From NCBI GenBank assembly GCA_002914845.1, contig JXTC01000083.1, forward strand, positions 243,368 to 307,367: a DNA stretch of 64,000 nucleotides, in the 5' to 3' direction. Under the pieces are notes generated by a model. It did no database searches. It saw only the letters and a program-made list of their open reading frames with translations, and was not told the origin of the DNA. Position numbers and translations under genes: made by a program. Origin of the DNA: Trema orientale. Lineage: Eukaryota > Streptophyta > Magnoliopsida > Rosales > Cannabaceae. Position 1 is the stretch's first letter. Each line of letters begins with the position of its first letter. Of the stretch, positions 25,027-37,360 are shown piece after piece.

Positions 25027-25754
25027 ACCGTACACGATCTTCCACGGGTTTACGGATAATAAAAATAAATAATAATTGGATGTCGTTTCATGTTCTTGGG
25101 AAAACCATCAAGCCATCAAAATGACTTGAAGATAGGATGAAAATGAGTAGAACTCCCAAAACAAAATGAGGTCAACCCGCCAAAGTGAAGTGCTGCATAT
25201 CTTTTTTCTTTTTCTTTTTGGAAAAATTAATGTATATATGTATTGGATACTGTATTACTGATATTAAAAAGAGTCCGTTTATTTTTTAATATTTAATTCC
25301 GCTATCCTGAAGGCCTCTTTCTTTTTTTATTGAACTACATAGAGCTGAAAAGGAGATTTAGAAAACAATTTTGGGTTTGTTAATTGATGGGGGAAATATC
25401 TATTAAACACGAATCTTTTTTCCCAAAAAAATTATAGAGAACAAGAAGGACTATTTCGGCTACCTCTGAAGATGCTGATTTTGACGCCTTGTTGTGCATT
25501 ATATTTCCCTTGGTGCTTGAGCAATAAAATACGTGTAAATCTGCATAGAAATAAATAGATAATAGGTATAAAAAAGTGCATGTATGGTCCATCTCCTAGT
25601 GTTGAGGGTTTTCCTGGAGACTACATTACCAGTTACATTGCACTATATACAACAAATCTACGTAAGTTTACAACAAATGGGTCGAACTTGAATATATAAC
25701 TCTCCCGTATGCACAGCGTGTTTGTATCAGAGATCATCGATTAACATCACTAAC
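25027..25754. other. 3' flank of the PHL7-like gene
   Basis: No other gene seen. The part next to 25755 should contain the 3' UTR of the MYB-CC gene on the minus strand; its end was not placed. Confidence 0.4.
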
Positions 25755-26315
25755 CTATTTTGAATCACATAATGAACCAAGTTCAATTGGCGCCTTTTGT
25801 GCAACACCACCCTCTTCTCGTTCTTTAAACTCAGATTCCAAGTCAAACCCAAACCCGGCATCATTTCCGTACAAGTCCTGATCCCACTGATTTACAAAAT
25901 CATTCTTCTGGTCAGCTCTAGGTACCGAAGCAGAGGAGTTGCCACTGTCTGGTAATCCATCATCTGTTTTTTGTTTCTTTCTGGGAGACGATTGATCAGC
26001 AGAGGCCTCGGCAGGTGTATCCAACTGAAGTTCCTGCTTCTTATCCTCAGTTGATGGTAACAACTCCGAGGCTTTAAGAGCACCACCAAGTTTCTGCTGC
26101 TCCTCAATGATCTTCTGCAAGTACTTTCCCTGAGCTTCTATTCTCATCTGCAACTGTCTTTGAACCTGAAATACGTGTAACGTGTTATACACTAACAGGG
26201 TCATGCAATAATTTCGACTGGATGTTGATAATCAGAAGTGAATAATTTCAGTCATTTTCTGAATCTATTTATTATTAAAAGAACTGGTTCTTGGACCAAA
26301 CCAATCATAAATGAT

Positions 26316-26351
<36 letters not shown>

Positions 26352-29300
26352 ATACTTGTCATCCCTAAACCCTCCAGTCTTTTGGAGGCATGAAACTCTA
26401 GCACATTGCTGGTTGGGTCCCCGTGAGGAATAAAACTAATTGGTATTAGGAAGAAATAAAATTTGCATAAATAGGCCAATTAACATTTAGGCAGATGCTT
26501 AGTCCTTAGGCAGACAAAAGTAATCATATTATGAAATTAACGAACGTGTTGCAACAGATGCTTCAGTAATTCTTCTTCAAACTTTCCAGCAACCAAAAAA
26601 AAAAAAAAAAAAAAAACAACTCTTCTTTCTACTTTTCTTTCCTTCTCGTTATTTATTTATTTATTTATTTTTATGCAAGTTTCTTTAATAAGCTTCAATC
26701 ATTCCTCAAATTGATCTTTCATTCTAAATGATCTTCTTCATTAACTTCACAGAAGATCCAACTACAACCCTTTACAGCAATTAAAGGCAAAAAGAGAGGA
26801 GACTAGACCTCAAGCTGCTCATGCAGACGCTTCTGGACCTCCATCTGCATCTTCAATGCCTCGTTGATTTGCACCCCACTAAGGATATTAACCGATTTTA
26901 GAATGTTAGAAGCAAAACCAGGATATAATGAGAGGCAACGAGCATGTAAAGAGCTATAATAATGCTAGTTGCAGAAAAATGACAAGAAAAATAGAAAAAA
27001 GTAACCATGTGGACAGATATAATTAAAGCAGCAGAGCCTCAAGATACTCACGGTGAAGAATCTGAGCCAGAAAGGCTGTCTCCAGACCCTTTCTTTTCAT
27101 CTTTAGACGAACCTAGAGTCAAAATGACTTCGAGTTTGAATCCCGCATGGAAACAAAATCTATTACTAATGTATAATACATGGAATAGCCTAATAGGGAT
27201 AGAGCCACCTTTACCATCAGCTGGAGATTCTGGCAGGTATTTTGCAAGACGATACTTCTACAGCACATACCAAGAAATGAAAAAAAAAGGGTAAAAATAA
27301 GTCACTGTTTAATTTATGTCTTGTGAAAATAATACAGAGAAACTAAATGACTGCACCTGCAAATGGCTTTTCACATGATAAATGGTCAGTCCTGGAACGC
27401 CCATCACTCTAAGAACACCTTTTGGTGTTGCCCCTAAAGCAAATTGGAATGAACAAAGACATCAATGAAATGCTACTAATTCGAACAGATTATAATGTCA
27501 GTCTGAATTTAAGCTATGGCAAATGTCAACCTTATCTATTTTGTAAAAAGTTATCTAACTCAAGATCAATCAATGCACAATAATATCAACATGAAGAGCC
27601 CTGAATCTAATAACTTTCAAGTACAAAGTTCCACAGTTTTTTGTTGAAACCTGAGAAAGATTCATACATTTCAACAATAATAATCTTTGAATTTGTTAAT
27701 GCAAACAATAAAATACCAGAATCCTTAAAGAAGACTGCAGATGGGAAGAGAAGGACCAAAGGATAAGTCTAGTAGTAATACTAAATATACAAACATAACT
27801 ACTATACTCTTTTCCCAACACTGCCTCAAAGGAAAAACTATCCTACCATGAAACCATACAGACTGTGAATCCAGTTCTTTACTCTCATGCTAGAATGTTA
27901 AGAGTCCATCAGGTTTTTGTGAGCCAAAATCTACTACTCTCCACATCTATAATATCCCTATCTCTTAGATAGCTTAATTGACCAATTTTGCTTTTGACAA
28001 GATTGTTGTGAAAAAAAAAATTGAGTTGGTAAACTAGATTGGAACTTTTAATCAATTGCACTTTCAACCACTTACTAACTTTGACACTTTCATCATGCTG
28101 AATGATGGCTCTAATCAAATATTTACACTTTGAACCTTTAGTGGAGCAATATTCAACACCTCCATGGACTAATCTTTCTCCTCCAAACAAATCCCAAGTC
28201 CTGAAAACCCAGCACTAAAATTTGATTTTTCGAGCAGTCTTTCCAATGAATTTCTCTGGCAAGTGGCAACTTCTAGCCCCAAAATATGATCAGTTTGCTG
28301 GAGTCTATGGTCTACCACATATCTACTTTAGCACTATCCGTGGCGCTAACAATATAAGATGGTTATAGCCCAAGTTCATGAGTCATGATTTATAACCCTT
28401 GAACTCCACATAATAATCTCATTTACAACTAAGTTCATGTTGTATCAGTACCCCAAAGAAAAATAACAAGAATGGAAAAAATTTGAAAGGGACTAATTTA
28501 ATATAAGAATCTGAGTGATGTAGAGATGGAGAACTATATATTAGGAAATTATATTATTATTATGATAAGATTTTGCTATAGAACGAAGGTAAACTGTTAT
28601 TGATTGAAAGAAAATTAAGATCTACAGATAGTGCTTGGCTATTCGAGAGGCCAGCTTCTCTCCCCTGGAGACTAGCTCCAATTTCCTCACACCAATTTCC
28701 CTCCCTTTTCTCCTCCCTCTGTCCACTCTTATATACCCCCCTCGTTACAACAACCCAAACAGAAAGCATAACTGACTAAATGACTAAGCCTAACACAAAT
28801 TACTGCTAAGACCATAATGCCCTCAATTAGAATTACTATTCAAATCCCCTCTTAGCACGCCTCACATAGGTGCACCTGATAGGGGGTTTATCAATACCCC
28901 GATCCCATAGAGTCACCTTGTCCTCAAGGTGAAACTCAGGAAATTGGGCTTGCAGCAAATGATATGGTTCCCAGGTAGCTTCGTATGATGGTAGTCCTTT
29001 CCAACGGATCAGAACTTCCAAGCGGTGAAGAGAGCCAGCTGCCGACTGCCTAAGACCCAAAAATTCGGCAGGTTCGACTAATAGCTCGAGGTCGTCCTGT
29101 AACTGAGGAGGTAGCGAGGAAGCTGGTTGGGATTCACCTACAGCCTTGCGGAGTTGAGAAACGTGAAACACGGGGTGTATATTACAGGTATCTGGAAGCT
29201 GTAGCTTGTAGGCCACTGCTCCGATTCGAGCAGTGATTGCATAAGGACCATAGTAACGCGGAGATAGCTTCTCATTGGCGCGAGCAGCCAAGTGCGTTGG

Positions 29301-32300
29301 CGATATGGACGGAGCTTAACATAGACGAGATCGCCAACCTCGAAATGAACATCGCGGCGGTGTTTATCCGCGACTGGTTTCATCTGTTGCTGCGCCCGGT
29401 GAAGCTGATTATGCAACTCCGCTAACATAGTGTCTCTTTCTTGGAGCTGCTGCTCAATTGATGACAATGCTGTAGAGCCTTTCTCAAAACGCAGCAACGG
29501 AGGAGGGTCTCTACCGTATACAATGAAGAAAGGAGTGCGTTTAGTGGCCGTGTGAAATGAGGTATTGTACCAATATTCCGCCCAGTGCAGCCAGCGAGCC
29601 CACAAACGCGGTTTGGTATTGGCGAAACACCGCAGATATGTTTCCAACCCCCGATTTACCACCTCGGATTGTCCGTCCATTTGGGGGTGATATGCCGTGG
29701 TATGCTTGAGGACCGTTCCATAAAGTTTGAAGAGTTCCGACCAAAAGAGGCTCATGAACAGTGGGGCACGGTCTATGACAACCCCGTGGAGACGCACAAT
29801 TTCTTTGACGAATATCCCGGCTACTGTTGGGGCAGAAAAAGGATGCTTCAATCCTAAAAAGTGTGCATATGTACTGTATCCATCAACAACAACCAAAATG
29901 GTATCCACCCCCTCAGATTTTGGTAACCCCTCCACGAAGTCCACGGATAAGTCTTCCCAAACTTTGGTTGGGATTGGTAGTGGCTGAAGAAGACCTCCCG
30001 GAGATAGTGCCATATATTTGTTCTGTTGACATGTTTGACACCCTGTCACAAAATTTTGAATGTCTTTCTTCATGCCCTCCCAGTAGAATGTTGTTGCCAA
30101 GCGTTTGAGTTTTCAGAACCCCGAGTGGCCACCTACGACACTGGCATGTCCTTCTCGAAGGAGCTCTGGAATGAGGGGTGACCCTCGGGGTATAACGAGT
30201 CTGCCCTGGTATAGGAGACGTCCCTGCACTACTGAATAACCTGATTTTGCTGCTGGGTTTGTGAGGAGGAGCTTGGTTAAGGGACCTAGCGTGGCATCAT
30301 TGGCCACCTGATCCGTGATCTCGTCTAGTTGCATGGCTTGTGGAAGGGAGAGAGCCTTCAAGGTGGCCCCTGTAACTAAGCGTGATAGGGCATCGGCCGC
30401 TTTGTTTTCCAAACCGGGCTTGTATTGAACGTCGAAATCGTAGCCCAACAATTTGGTGAGCCACTTCTGGTGTTCAGCTGATACCATCCGTTGTTCGCAC
30501 AAGAACTTGAGGCTCTGCTGATCCGTGCGCACAATGAACCGGCGGCGGCCAATTAGGTAATGTCGCCATTTATGGATTGCTAACACAATGGCCATGAGTT
30601 CGCGTTCATAGATGGATTTGCATTGCTCCCGCGGCTTGAGGGCTTGGGTGAAAAATGCAATGGGTTGGTGGTCTTGCATGAGAACAACCCCTAATCCATA
30701 ACCGGATGCATCTGTCTCGAGTATAAAAGGCCGAGAAAAATCCGGTAGTGCGAGCACCGGAACAGAGGACATGACTCATTTGAGGTGTTGGAAAGCCTCT
30801 TCTGCCTCGGCATTCCAATGGAAGTTGTCTTTGCGGAGTTGGCTCGTGAGGGGAGCAGCAATAGAACCATAGCCCACCACAAATCGTCTGTAATAACCCG
30901 TGAGGCCTAGAAACCCCCGGAGTTCTCGAAGATTTTTCGGACTCGGCCACTGCTGCATGACTTCAAGCTTAGACGGATCAGCAGCAACGCCAGACCCAGA
31001 AACGATGTGACCCAGATATTCAATTTGGCTTTGGCCGAAATGGCACTTCTTCTTGTTGGCGTAGAGCTGGTGGATATGCAGAATTTCCAACACTCGAGTT
31101 AGGTGGTGGATGTGGTCGTCCATAGAACAACTACAAACTAATATATCGTCAAAGAAAACGAGGACAAACCGACGGAGACAATCTTTGAAAACTTCATTCA
31201 TTAGGGCCTGGAAGGTTGCTGGTGCATTGGTCAAGCCAAAAGGCATGACCAAGAACTCATAGTGGCCTTCATGAGTTCGAAAGGCAATTTTTGGTACATC
31301 GTCTGGTCGGACTCGAATCTGATGGTAGCCAGACTTTAAATCGATCTTCGAGAATACCTTGGCGCCGTATAATTCATCCAGCAGCTCATCTATGACGGGA
31401 ATGGGAATTTGTTGGGTACAGTAACTTTGTTGAGCGCTCGATAATCGACGCAAAATCGCCAACTCCCATCTTTTTTCTTGACCAACAATACTGGGCTAGA
31501 AAATGGACTGGTGCTGGGGTGAATAATTTTGGCAGCTAACATCTCCTTAACTAGCCGCTCAATCTCGTTTTTCTGAATGTGGGGATAGCGATAAGGGCGC
31601 ACACTTACCGGTGCCGTGCCGGGTTGCAGAATAATGGCGTGGTCATGAGAGCGGCTTGGGGGTAGAGTGTTCGGCCAATCGAAGACGGACTCAAATCGAT
31701 GGAGGACCTCTTGCACAGGCTGTGGGACCACGGAGTCAGTTCTGCCTAGTTCCATCTGCATAGTGCCCAATTCCATTAAAACGCCCTGGCCCTGGTCTTT
31801 GAGGGCCTTGAACATCGCTATGAGTGATACCCTTGATTTACTCAGTCCGGGGTCTCCCTGGAGGGTGACAGCGACTTCGCCTACCTTGAACTTCATAGAG
31901 AGAGCCCTCCAATTGACGTGCATTCTACCGAGAGTCTCGAGCCATTTCATCCCCAAAATTACGTCAGAGCTGCCTAACTCAAGTGGAAGGAAATCCTCAA
32001 CAATATCAATATTCTGGAGGGTTAGAACGATGCCCTTGCATATCCCTTCGCCTTTAACCGTGAATCCTGTCCCCATGAGGACTCCGTAGCCACTTGTGGT
32101 TTGGGTGGGAATTCCCAGCTGGTCGACTAGCTCCGTCGAGATGAAGTTGTGAGAAGCGCCACAATCAATGAGCACCACGACGTCCTGTTTAGCAATCTGT
32201 CCTCGGATCTTCATGGTTTTGGGGGCGGTCAAATCGACCACCGAGTTGAGGGACATTCCACAGTGTCGTCAACGATGGGCTGAACATCGGCGCTCGGCTC

Positions 32301-35300
32301 ACCGTCTGCCACCTCTGGGTCGGGGCCATCAATCTCCTCATCGACCACCAACACTTGCAGAGTCTTGTTTTTACAACGGTGCCCAACAGAGTATTTCTCA
32401 TCACACCGAAAGCATAACCCCTTTTCTTTTCGATTCCTCAGCCCAGCATCAGTAAGTTTCTTGAAGGAAGGGAAGGATTTCTGACCTGAAGAACGGTTAG
32501 TGGATGGGGAGGAGGATTGGATTGAAGGCAGCTGTACAGGACTGGTGAAAGACAAGCTGTTGACTGTGAGTGGCCCTTTGGATCGGTTAGGGCCCAACCC
32601 TCCTTTGGGCTGAGTCAGAAGCAGATTGCGGTCCTCAACTCTTTGGGCCATTTCCATGATTCGGCTAAGCCCAACCGGTTGCAATAGCTTAACTTCGGCC
32701 CGAATCTCAGACGAAAGCCCATTAATGAAACTACTCTCCATTACTTGCTCAGTGAGTCCTGAAATCTGTGATGCCAGCATCTCGAAGGCGCGCCGGTAAT
32801 CACGAACACTGCCGTCCTGGCGAAGAGCCAGGAGTTGCTCGCAAGCAGTGCCCTCTTGGGAGGGTCGAAAACGATCGAGGAGGGAAACCTTCAATTCTGT
32901 CCAAGAGCAAAAGGGACGGCGCCCATCAGCCCACTGAAACCAGGCCAAAGCATTGCCGTCGAGGCTAATTACCGCTGCCTCTAACTTTTCGGCCTCGGAA
33001 AAACGATGGAGGGTTAAGAATCGTTCCGCTCGAAATACCCAGCCGTTTGGATTGGCCCCATCAAAAACTGGCATCTCGAGCTGACGGACCCCCAGATCTG
33101 AACCTACAGAGTGGGCCAGACCATCCAGACGAGGACGACCGCAATCGGTGAGGAATGCGGTGGCAGCCGGAGTTGCGGTGGCGGCCGGAGTCGGAGTTGA
33201 CACTCCCGGTGCTGGAGGAGTATCTGAAATTCGTGGCTCCGGAAATGGGCGTGTTTGACCGTCGAACTGCTGGAGGATCGTCTCCACCCGATCAAAGATG
33301 GACATCTTGGCCAGCAACGCTTCGACGGACGGCCCCAACGAAGCCAAACGCTGGACCTCATTTTGGACAGTCGTCAAACTCTCGTGCATGCCGACGATGC
33401 GTTCTTCAACCGTGCCAACACGTTCTTCCATTTTACTAGGAGCCATGCCCAGGAAAGTGCTCTGATACCAATTGATAAGATTTTGCTATAGAACGAAGGT
33501 AAACTGTTATTGATTGAAAGAAAATTAAGATCTACAGATAGTGCTTGGCTATTCGAGAGGCCAGCTTCTCTCCCCTGGAGACTAGCTCCAATTTCCTCAC
33601 ACCAATTTCCCTCCCTTTTCTCCTCCCTCTGTCCACTCTTATATACCCCCCCTCGTTACAACAACCCAAACAGAAAGCATAACTGACTAAATGACTAAGC
33701 CTAACACAAATTACCGCTAAGACCATAATGCCCTCAATTAGAATTACTATTCAAATCCCCTCTTAGCACGCCTCACATAGGTGCGCCTGATAGGGGGTTT
33801 ATCATATTACTTAGGATTATTTAGGTTTATTATTAAGTGATATTTAGTTTCGGGTAACTAGATTTATGTTTCCTATTTTCATTAGTTTCCTAATTGTGTT
33901 TAATTGTCTATCTAAAAATAGACTTAGTTATGTAATTGTTTTTCAGACTATGATGAATTAATAAACGATTATTGAGTTTCTCCTCCTGTGAATCTCTTTC
34001 TCTCTGAGTTCTTATCTTGATTCTCTATTGCTCTTTTACCCGTTCATCTATTTCTGTCTAAATTTCTCTAATTCTCTCCCTTGACTCTATTATGTTCTCT
34101 CTTATCTATCTTGTTTATCTCTTGCTATTCTACCTATTCTCTCTATTTCTCTATCTTTTCTCATCTTATCCTATATCACTATGTCTTACAGTTTTGCTCA
34201 TTTAAGAATAATACAATTGTTTAAAGCAAAGAAAATAAACTTGCAAGTGTTTTGACTTTGGTATTTATATACCAACCACTGAATTTTAAAAAGATTTTAT
34301 CGTCTTGGTCTTAGATATAGATGCACTATTCTACAAATTTTATTTACAACTGAAATTTAGATAATTAAATTGAAGCACTGTGGTAAAATTAATCTTTTTG
34401 ATCTTTTAACCTCATACTTTAGACAAGTAGCAGAGCTTTGCATATGTTTATCACTTTTACTCAACTCTAGCCTAGAAAGAAAAAGATTGCTTTTAAGACT
34501 CGTGTAGTGCCCAGCTCTTGGAATGCTTCCTATCCATTTCATGTTCTTTTTAAGCACCCATACAGTCAAAAAAGAAATCACGTTTACCTCTCAACAGTTA
34601 ACCCACGCATCAGCTTTTCTTCTACTCAACTAACATGCAAATAAAATAACAGAAAAATCTACCACAAGCCACAAGATCAATGCATGTTTTTTTTCTTTTT
34701 TTCTTTAAGGGACAATGATCTATTGTTTTACATGAACTAAAAATGCTTTTTGATCTAGAAATGATTTCAAAGCCCTCTTCCAAACTTATAGTACAAGATT
34801 GTTCCAACATACACACTTTCTACCATTTATATTATAATTGTTGTGAAATAAATTGTCTGACAAGCAAGACATGGGAGAGTTCTTGTTTTTTACTAGTATA
34901 AGGAGAATAAAACACTCTTTGCAAAGAAGTAAGTCCAGCGTAATCCTGTATCAGTATGACAATTATAAACAACCCCTCAATCATTTTTCATTTTGTGTGA
35001 AAGTGAGTTGACATAATAAACAACTACTCTTCTGTCTCTTTTTCCTTTTGTCTAGTTTATATGCACTAGAAATGAATATTAAACAATTCACAATTGGGTA
35101 GACAAACAGGACAGTCAGCTTCAACAGATCAGGAAAACTTATGCAAATTTATTATATCAAGAACATATCATACGGAAAATATAGACGAATATTATAATGC
35201 AAGTTTTCTATGATACATTTTTTCATTACAAAAATCTAAGACAGAAAAACTTTGTAAAAAGGACAAAAGATATTATATTGATAAACATCTATTAAAAGTA

Positions 35301-35974
35301 CATCTGTACATCAATATTTTTCAATCTTTTCCGAAGAAAGTTCAAAAGGGCATTGCCTATGTACTTTTATCTTCTAGCTGTTAATGATAAATTATATTGG
35401 TTATCTAGTGCATAAAAATCACTTAAAAAATCACTCAGGTCAGGTTATCCAACGAACAAAAATGCCAATATTATCATGATTACACGCTAAAATTCAGAAA
35501 TAAATAGAACAAACTCAATACTAGACAGTAACAAAGCTAAAAGTGTCTCATAAGTCTTAATAAGCTTCATTAAAACACAGCACATCTCACTTAATAAAGT
35601 TATAATTAGATAAAAAGTGAGGCTGCAACATATGAATTCTTTGTTTCCTAGATTTATGTATGTTTTTCTCTTAGAATCAAGACTTAATGTAGAAACAATA
35701 TACCATGTTTTGATATAATTAAAAACATCACTATAACTACAATACTGAATAGAAAATACCCACTATCTGGTCCACCAAGTTGAGTAATGGCGTCCACAAA
35801 GCGATCATGAAGATCTGAAGTCCATCGCAATCGTTGCTTCCCACCTCCTCCGGCAGGTGTTGGACTTTTCACTGCAGGGCTACCCGAAACCCCAGTAGCA
35901 TTTGCGGCCTGTTCGGAACTTTGAGGTTTGTATGGCACTAAACTTGAAGTTGAAAACTTTTTGGCATGATACAT
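25755..35974 (-). CDS. PHL7: MYB-CC (GARP) transcription factor, PHR1-LIKE family, PHL7-like
   Basis: Nuclear DNA-binding protein of the family that includes PHR1 (phosphate starvation) and APL. Six coding exons fit GT-AG and stay in frame: 35974-35764, 27433-27357, 27257-27215, 27112-27052, 26878-26809 and 26165-25755, giving 290 residues. The start [18 protein letters not shown] matches the family's usual N-terminus. The single MYB repeat reads [23 protein letters not shown] and, across intron 1, [20 protein letters not shown], then [16 protein letters not shown]. The coiled-coil CC domain follows: [38 protein letters not shown]. The tail has a PRKKQK basic patch and an acidic, aromatic end ([17 protein letters not shown]). 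Intron 1 (35763-27434, 8330 bp) holds a gypsy retrotransposon. A 5' UTR acceptor (TATGCAG) lies at 35986. The PHL7 name is by recalled similarity. Confidence 0.93.
26320..26350 (-). repeat. Long T tract (A tail on the minus strand) in PHL7-like intron 5
   Basis: About 31 T in a row. On the minus strand this is a poly-A run after a GC-richer segment (about 26351-26450), as at the end of a small retroposon. I found no target duplication. A second poly-A tract lies at about 26595-26617. Confidence 0.4.
27434..28562 (-). other. PHL7-like intron 1, part between exon 2 and the gypsy element
   Basis: No coding exon or known RNA recognised. Ordinary AT-rich intron sequence leading to the gypsy target site TATTA at 28558-28562. 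Confidence 0.5.
28563..28893 (-). repeat. 3' LTR of the gypsy element
   Basis: 331 bp. It is the 3' LTR because the element reads on the minus strand. On that strand it is preceded by the purine-rich tract ATGGGATCGGGGTAT. Confidence 0.95.
28836..29291 (-). pseudogene. gypsy integrase C-terminus and chromodomain
   Basis: This frame begins with [20 protein letters not shown] and [12 protein letters not shown], the integrase C-terminal end of plant gypsy elements. A chromodomain follows ([17 protein letters not shown] then [10 protein letters not shown]). Chromodomains of this kind steer insertion toward marked chromatin. The frame is out of register with the upstream integrase, which reads off in another frame at about 29290-29320. 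Confidence 0.88.
29300..32256 (-). pseudogene. gypsy pol (protease, reverse transcriptase, RNase H, integrase), broken
   Basis: Protease with [12 protein letters not shown] lies in the frame starting 32256. Reverse transcriptase begins there ([20 protein letters not shown]) and shifts frame near 31410 to [32 protein letters not shown], the catalytic [10 protein letters not shown] and YLGHIVSG. An in-frame TGA follows at 30775-30773. RNase H gives [34 protein letters not shown] and [11 protein letters not shown] second in-frame TGA sits near 30108. Integrase gives [36 protein letters not shown] and [13 protein letters not shown], with a degraded middle motif ([13 protein letters not shown]). 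Domain order and motifs are clear. As read, no single frame yields the whole enzyme set. Confidence 0.93.
32229..33446 (-). CDS. gypsy gag
   Basis: An open 405-residue frame starting [18 protein letters not shown], only 15 bases past the primer-binding site. An N-terminal coiled region is followed by the retrotransposon gag core ([62 protein letters not shown]). A zinc-knuckle-like [15 protein letters not shown] lies near residue 350. The frame ends at 32229 and protease begins in another frame at about 32256, consistent with a single-base change at the junction. Of the element's coding parts this one is intact. Confidence 0.9.
   Translation of the reverse strand: MAPSKMEERVGTVEERIVGMHESLTTVQNEVQRLASLGPSVEALLAKMSIFDRVETILQQFDGQTRPFPEPRISDTPPAPGVSTPTPAATATPAATAFLTDCGRPRLDGLAHSVGSDLGVRQLEMPVFDGANPNGWVFRAERFLTLHRFSEAEKLEAAVISLDGNALAWFQWADGRRPFCSWTELKVSLLDRFRPSQEGTACEQLLALRQDGSVRDYRRAFEMLASQISGLTEQVMESSFINGLSSEIRAEVKLLQPVGLSRIMEMAQRVEDRNLLLTQPKGGLGPNRSKGPLTVNSLSFTSPVQLPSIQSSSPSTNRSSGQKSFPSFKKLTDAGLRNRKEKGLCFRCDEKYSVGHRCKNKTLQVLVVDEEIDGPDPEVADGEPSADVQPIVDDTVECPSTRWSI
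33461..33472 (-). promoter_or_regulatory. Primer-binding site of the gypsy element
   Basis: On the minus strand, ATTGGTATCAGAGC directly follows the 5' LTR. The TGGTATCAGAGC core is a perfect match to the plant initiator tRNA-Met type site. Confidence 0.9.
33473..33804 (-). repeat. 5' LTR of the gypsy element
   Basis: 332 bp, nearly identical to the 3' LTR: one extra C in a C run and two substitutions near the end. A TATATACC motif in the middle could be its TATA box. Confidence 0.95.
33805..35763 (-). other. PHL7-like intron 1, part next to exon 1; left portion resembles an older LTR
   Basis: About 33810-34190 reads like the second half of an LTR (a stretch ending with a long CT-rich segment and TCTTACA), and 28515-28562 could be its first part, with the gypsy element inserted in it. 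I could not confirm a target duplication for this older unit. The rest, 34200-35763, is ordinary AT-rich intron. Confidence 0.35.
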
Positions 35975-35984
35975 GATGAAATGG

Positions 35985-37360
35985 ACTGCATAGAAAACCC
36001 AAAATAAGGAAGGTTAAAGTCAACATTAGATTATGTTATAAATGTAAAAGGAGGGGAAAAAAAAAAAACAAAAAGGAAAGAATTTTCTATTCTCCAGAAA
36101 TAAGTTATTAGTCTTTCCAAATTAGGGTGCAAAATGAAAGGAAGAGCATTTAAACTCTTCGGAATCCCTCATTATATATAACCTTTGATATCTGCTTCAA
36201 ATCCAAGATTCCAAGTATATCATTTCAAATTTTAAGAAACAACTTAAATATCAGAAGCAATTGCGTCATCTACACTAACGTAACAAATTCAGTTCTTAAA
36301 CTATGTTTTAACGTAACAAAGTTTGTACGTAACACAAGAAACACTATCATGAAAGAAGCATACGACATGACCCGAAGGAAAAAAAAAAAATTCAAAAGAA
36401 AAATGGAGTCTCAAACCAGCTAATACATCAAGAAAAACAATTACATACGTAGTCTGTGAAGTTACAAGCTACAACTGTCAAACAAGGTAACCTACAGCAA
36501 TCTTAGCACCCCCCAAAAAAAGGGGTAAGCCATACTAAATTATTGGCCTTTTCCCTATAATTGCAGAAAAATGACACAAGTCACATGGTCGACATTCCAC
36601 ACCAAGAATGAAAAAGCAGGACAGGCTTTCAAAATTAGACAAACAGAAAGAAAAGAACAACATAGTTCACATAGCACTACACCCCATATAATATATACGT
36701 ACATATATAATATAGACACTCAAACTCATAACACCACCCATGGAAATTTTGCGAACCGGTCCTAAATTAGACGAAAATTCTCATAAATAATACCAAATTC
36801 AACGCCCCCAAAAAAATGTAGAAAATTTAGAAGAAGCATCAGAAATGGAACTTTTACCTCAAACAGCTTAGGACCCAATTCAACGGATGAGGAGAAAAGT
36901 CGAATTCAGGAGGCGACAGACCCTTAACCCCAAAACAGTCATACCTTCAATTCAAGTTCAAATCCCCAATAAAATCAATCAGAGGAAGCCATTAAAGTCC
37001 AGTCCAATTCACCTCCCCCAAACCAAACCCTAAAGGCATATTTGGGGGGACGATCGAGCTGCTCGCTCCTGCAGCAGAGCCAGGAGCAAGTCGAACGGCG
37101 CCGTTTTGACGTTGACAAGGGACGAGGAAAAAGTCTTGTGCTGTATTTGTGGTTTAGAGAGAGAAAGTCAAGAGAGAGAGAGAAAGGGAGAAGAAGAAGA
37201 AGAAGAAGAAGAATGTGATAATGACGATAATATTTGGGGGTCTGCGTGTGGAGAACGGCGAGTAGGAATTTCGGATTGGGGTGTCCGATATTTTCTCTCT
37301 GTGGCGTACGGACAAATGGTGGGGCCCACAAAGAGTGTGGGACCCCAGTTTTAGAAAGCC
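35985..37360 (-). promoter_or_regulatory. 5' UTR intron and likely promoter region of the PHL7-like gene
   Basis: On the minus strand a donor (GAG before GTAAAAG) at 36858/36857 can pair with the acceptor before 35985, giving a leader intron of about 870 bp. The likely first exon, from about 37200 to 36858, is pyrimidine-rich on the minus strand, including a (GAA)n/(TTC)n microsatellite at 37190-37213 and GA/CT runs. CT-rich leaders are common in plant genes. No clear TATA box was seen. Confidence 0.45.

Larger units (their letters stand above)
28563..33804 (-). mobile_element. Ty3/gypsy chromovirus retrotransposon inside PHL7-like intron 1
   Basis: A 5242-bp element with LTRs at 28563-28893 and 33473-33804 (TGATAA to TTATCA), flanked by the 5-bp duplication TATTA at 28558-28562 and 33805-33809. 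It runs on the minus strand, the same as the host gene. The order is gag, protease, reverse transcriptase, RNase H, integrase and chromodomain, which defines gypsy chromoviruses. The LTRs differ by two substitutions and one 1-bp indel, so insertion was recent. The coding region is nevertheless interrupted by three frameshifts and two in-frame TGA codons. Its GC content is clearly higher than that of the surrounding intron. Confidence 0.97.

Noticed and set aside
27007..27294. Plus-strand 95-codon frame
   Set aside because: It is the antisense shadow of PHL7-like exons 3 and 4.
28563..33804. Two copies of a 330-bp sequence as a possible gene duplication
   Set aside because: They are the LTRs of one gypsy element, with primer site, polypurine tract and target duplication.
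36975..37331. Minus-strand 118-codon frame upstream of the PHL7-like gene
   Set aside because: It lies in the probable leader, includes a leucine run from the TTC microsatellite, and has no family similarity. It could be an upstream ORF, but nothing supports translation.
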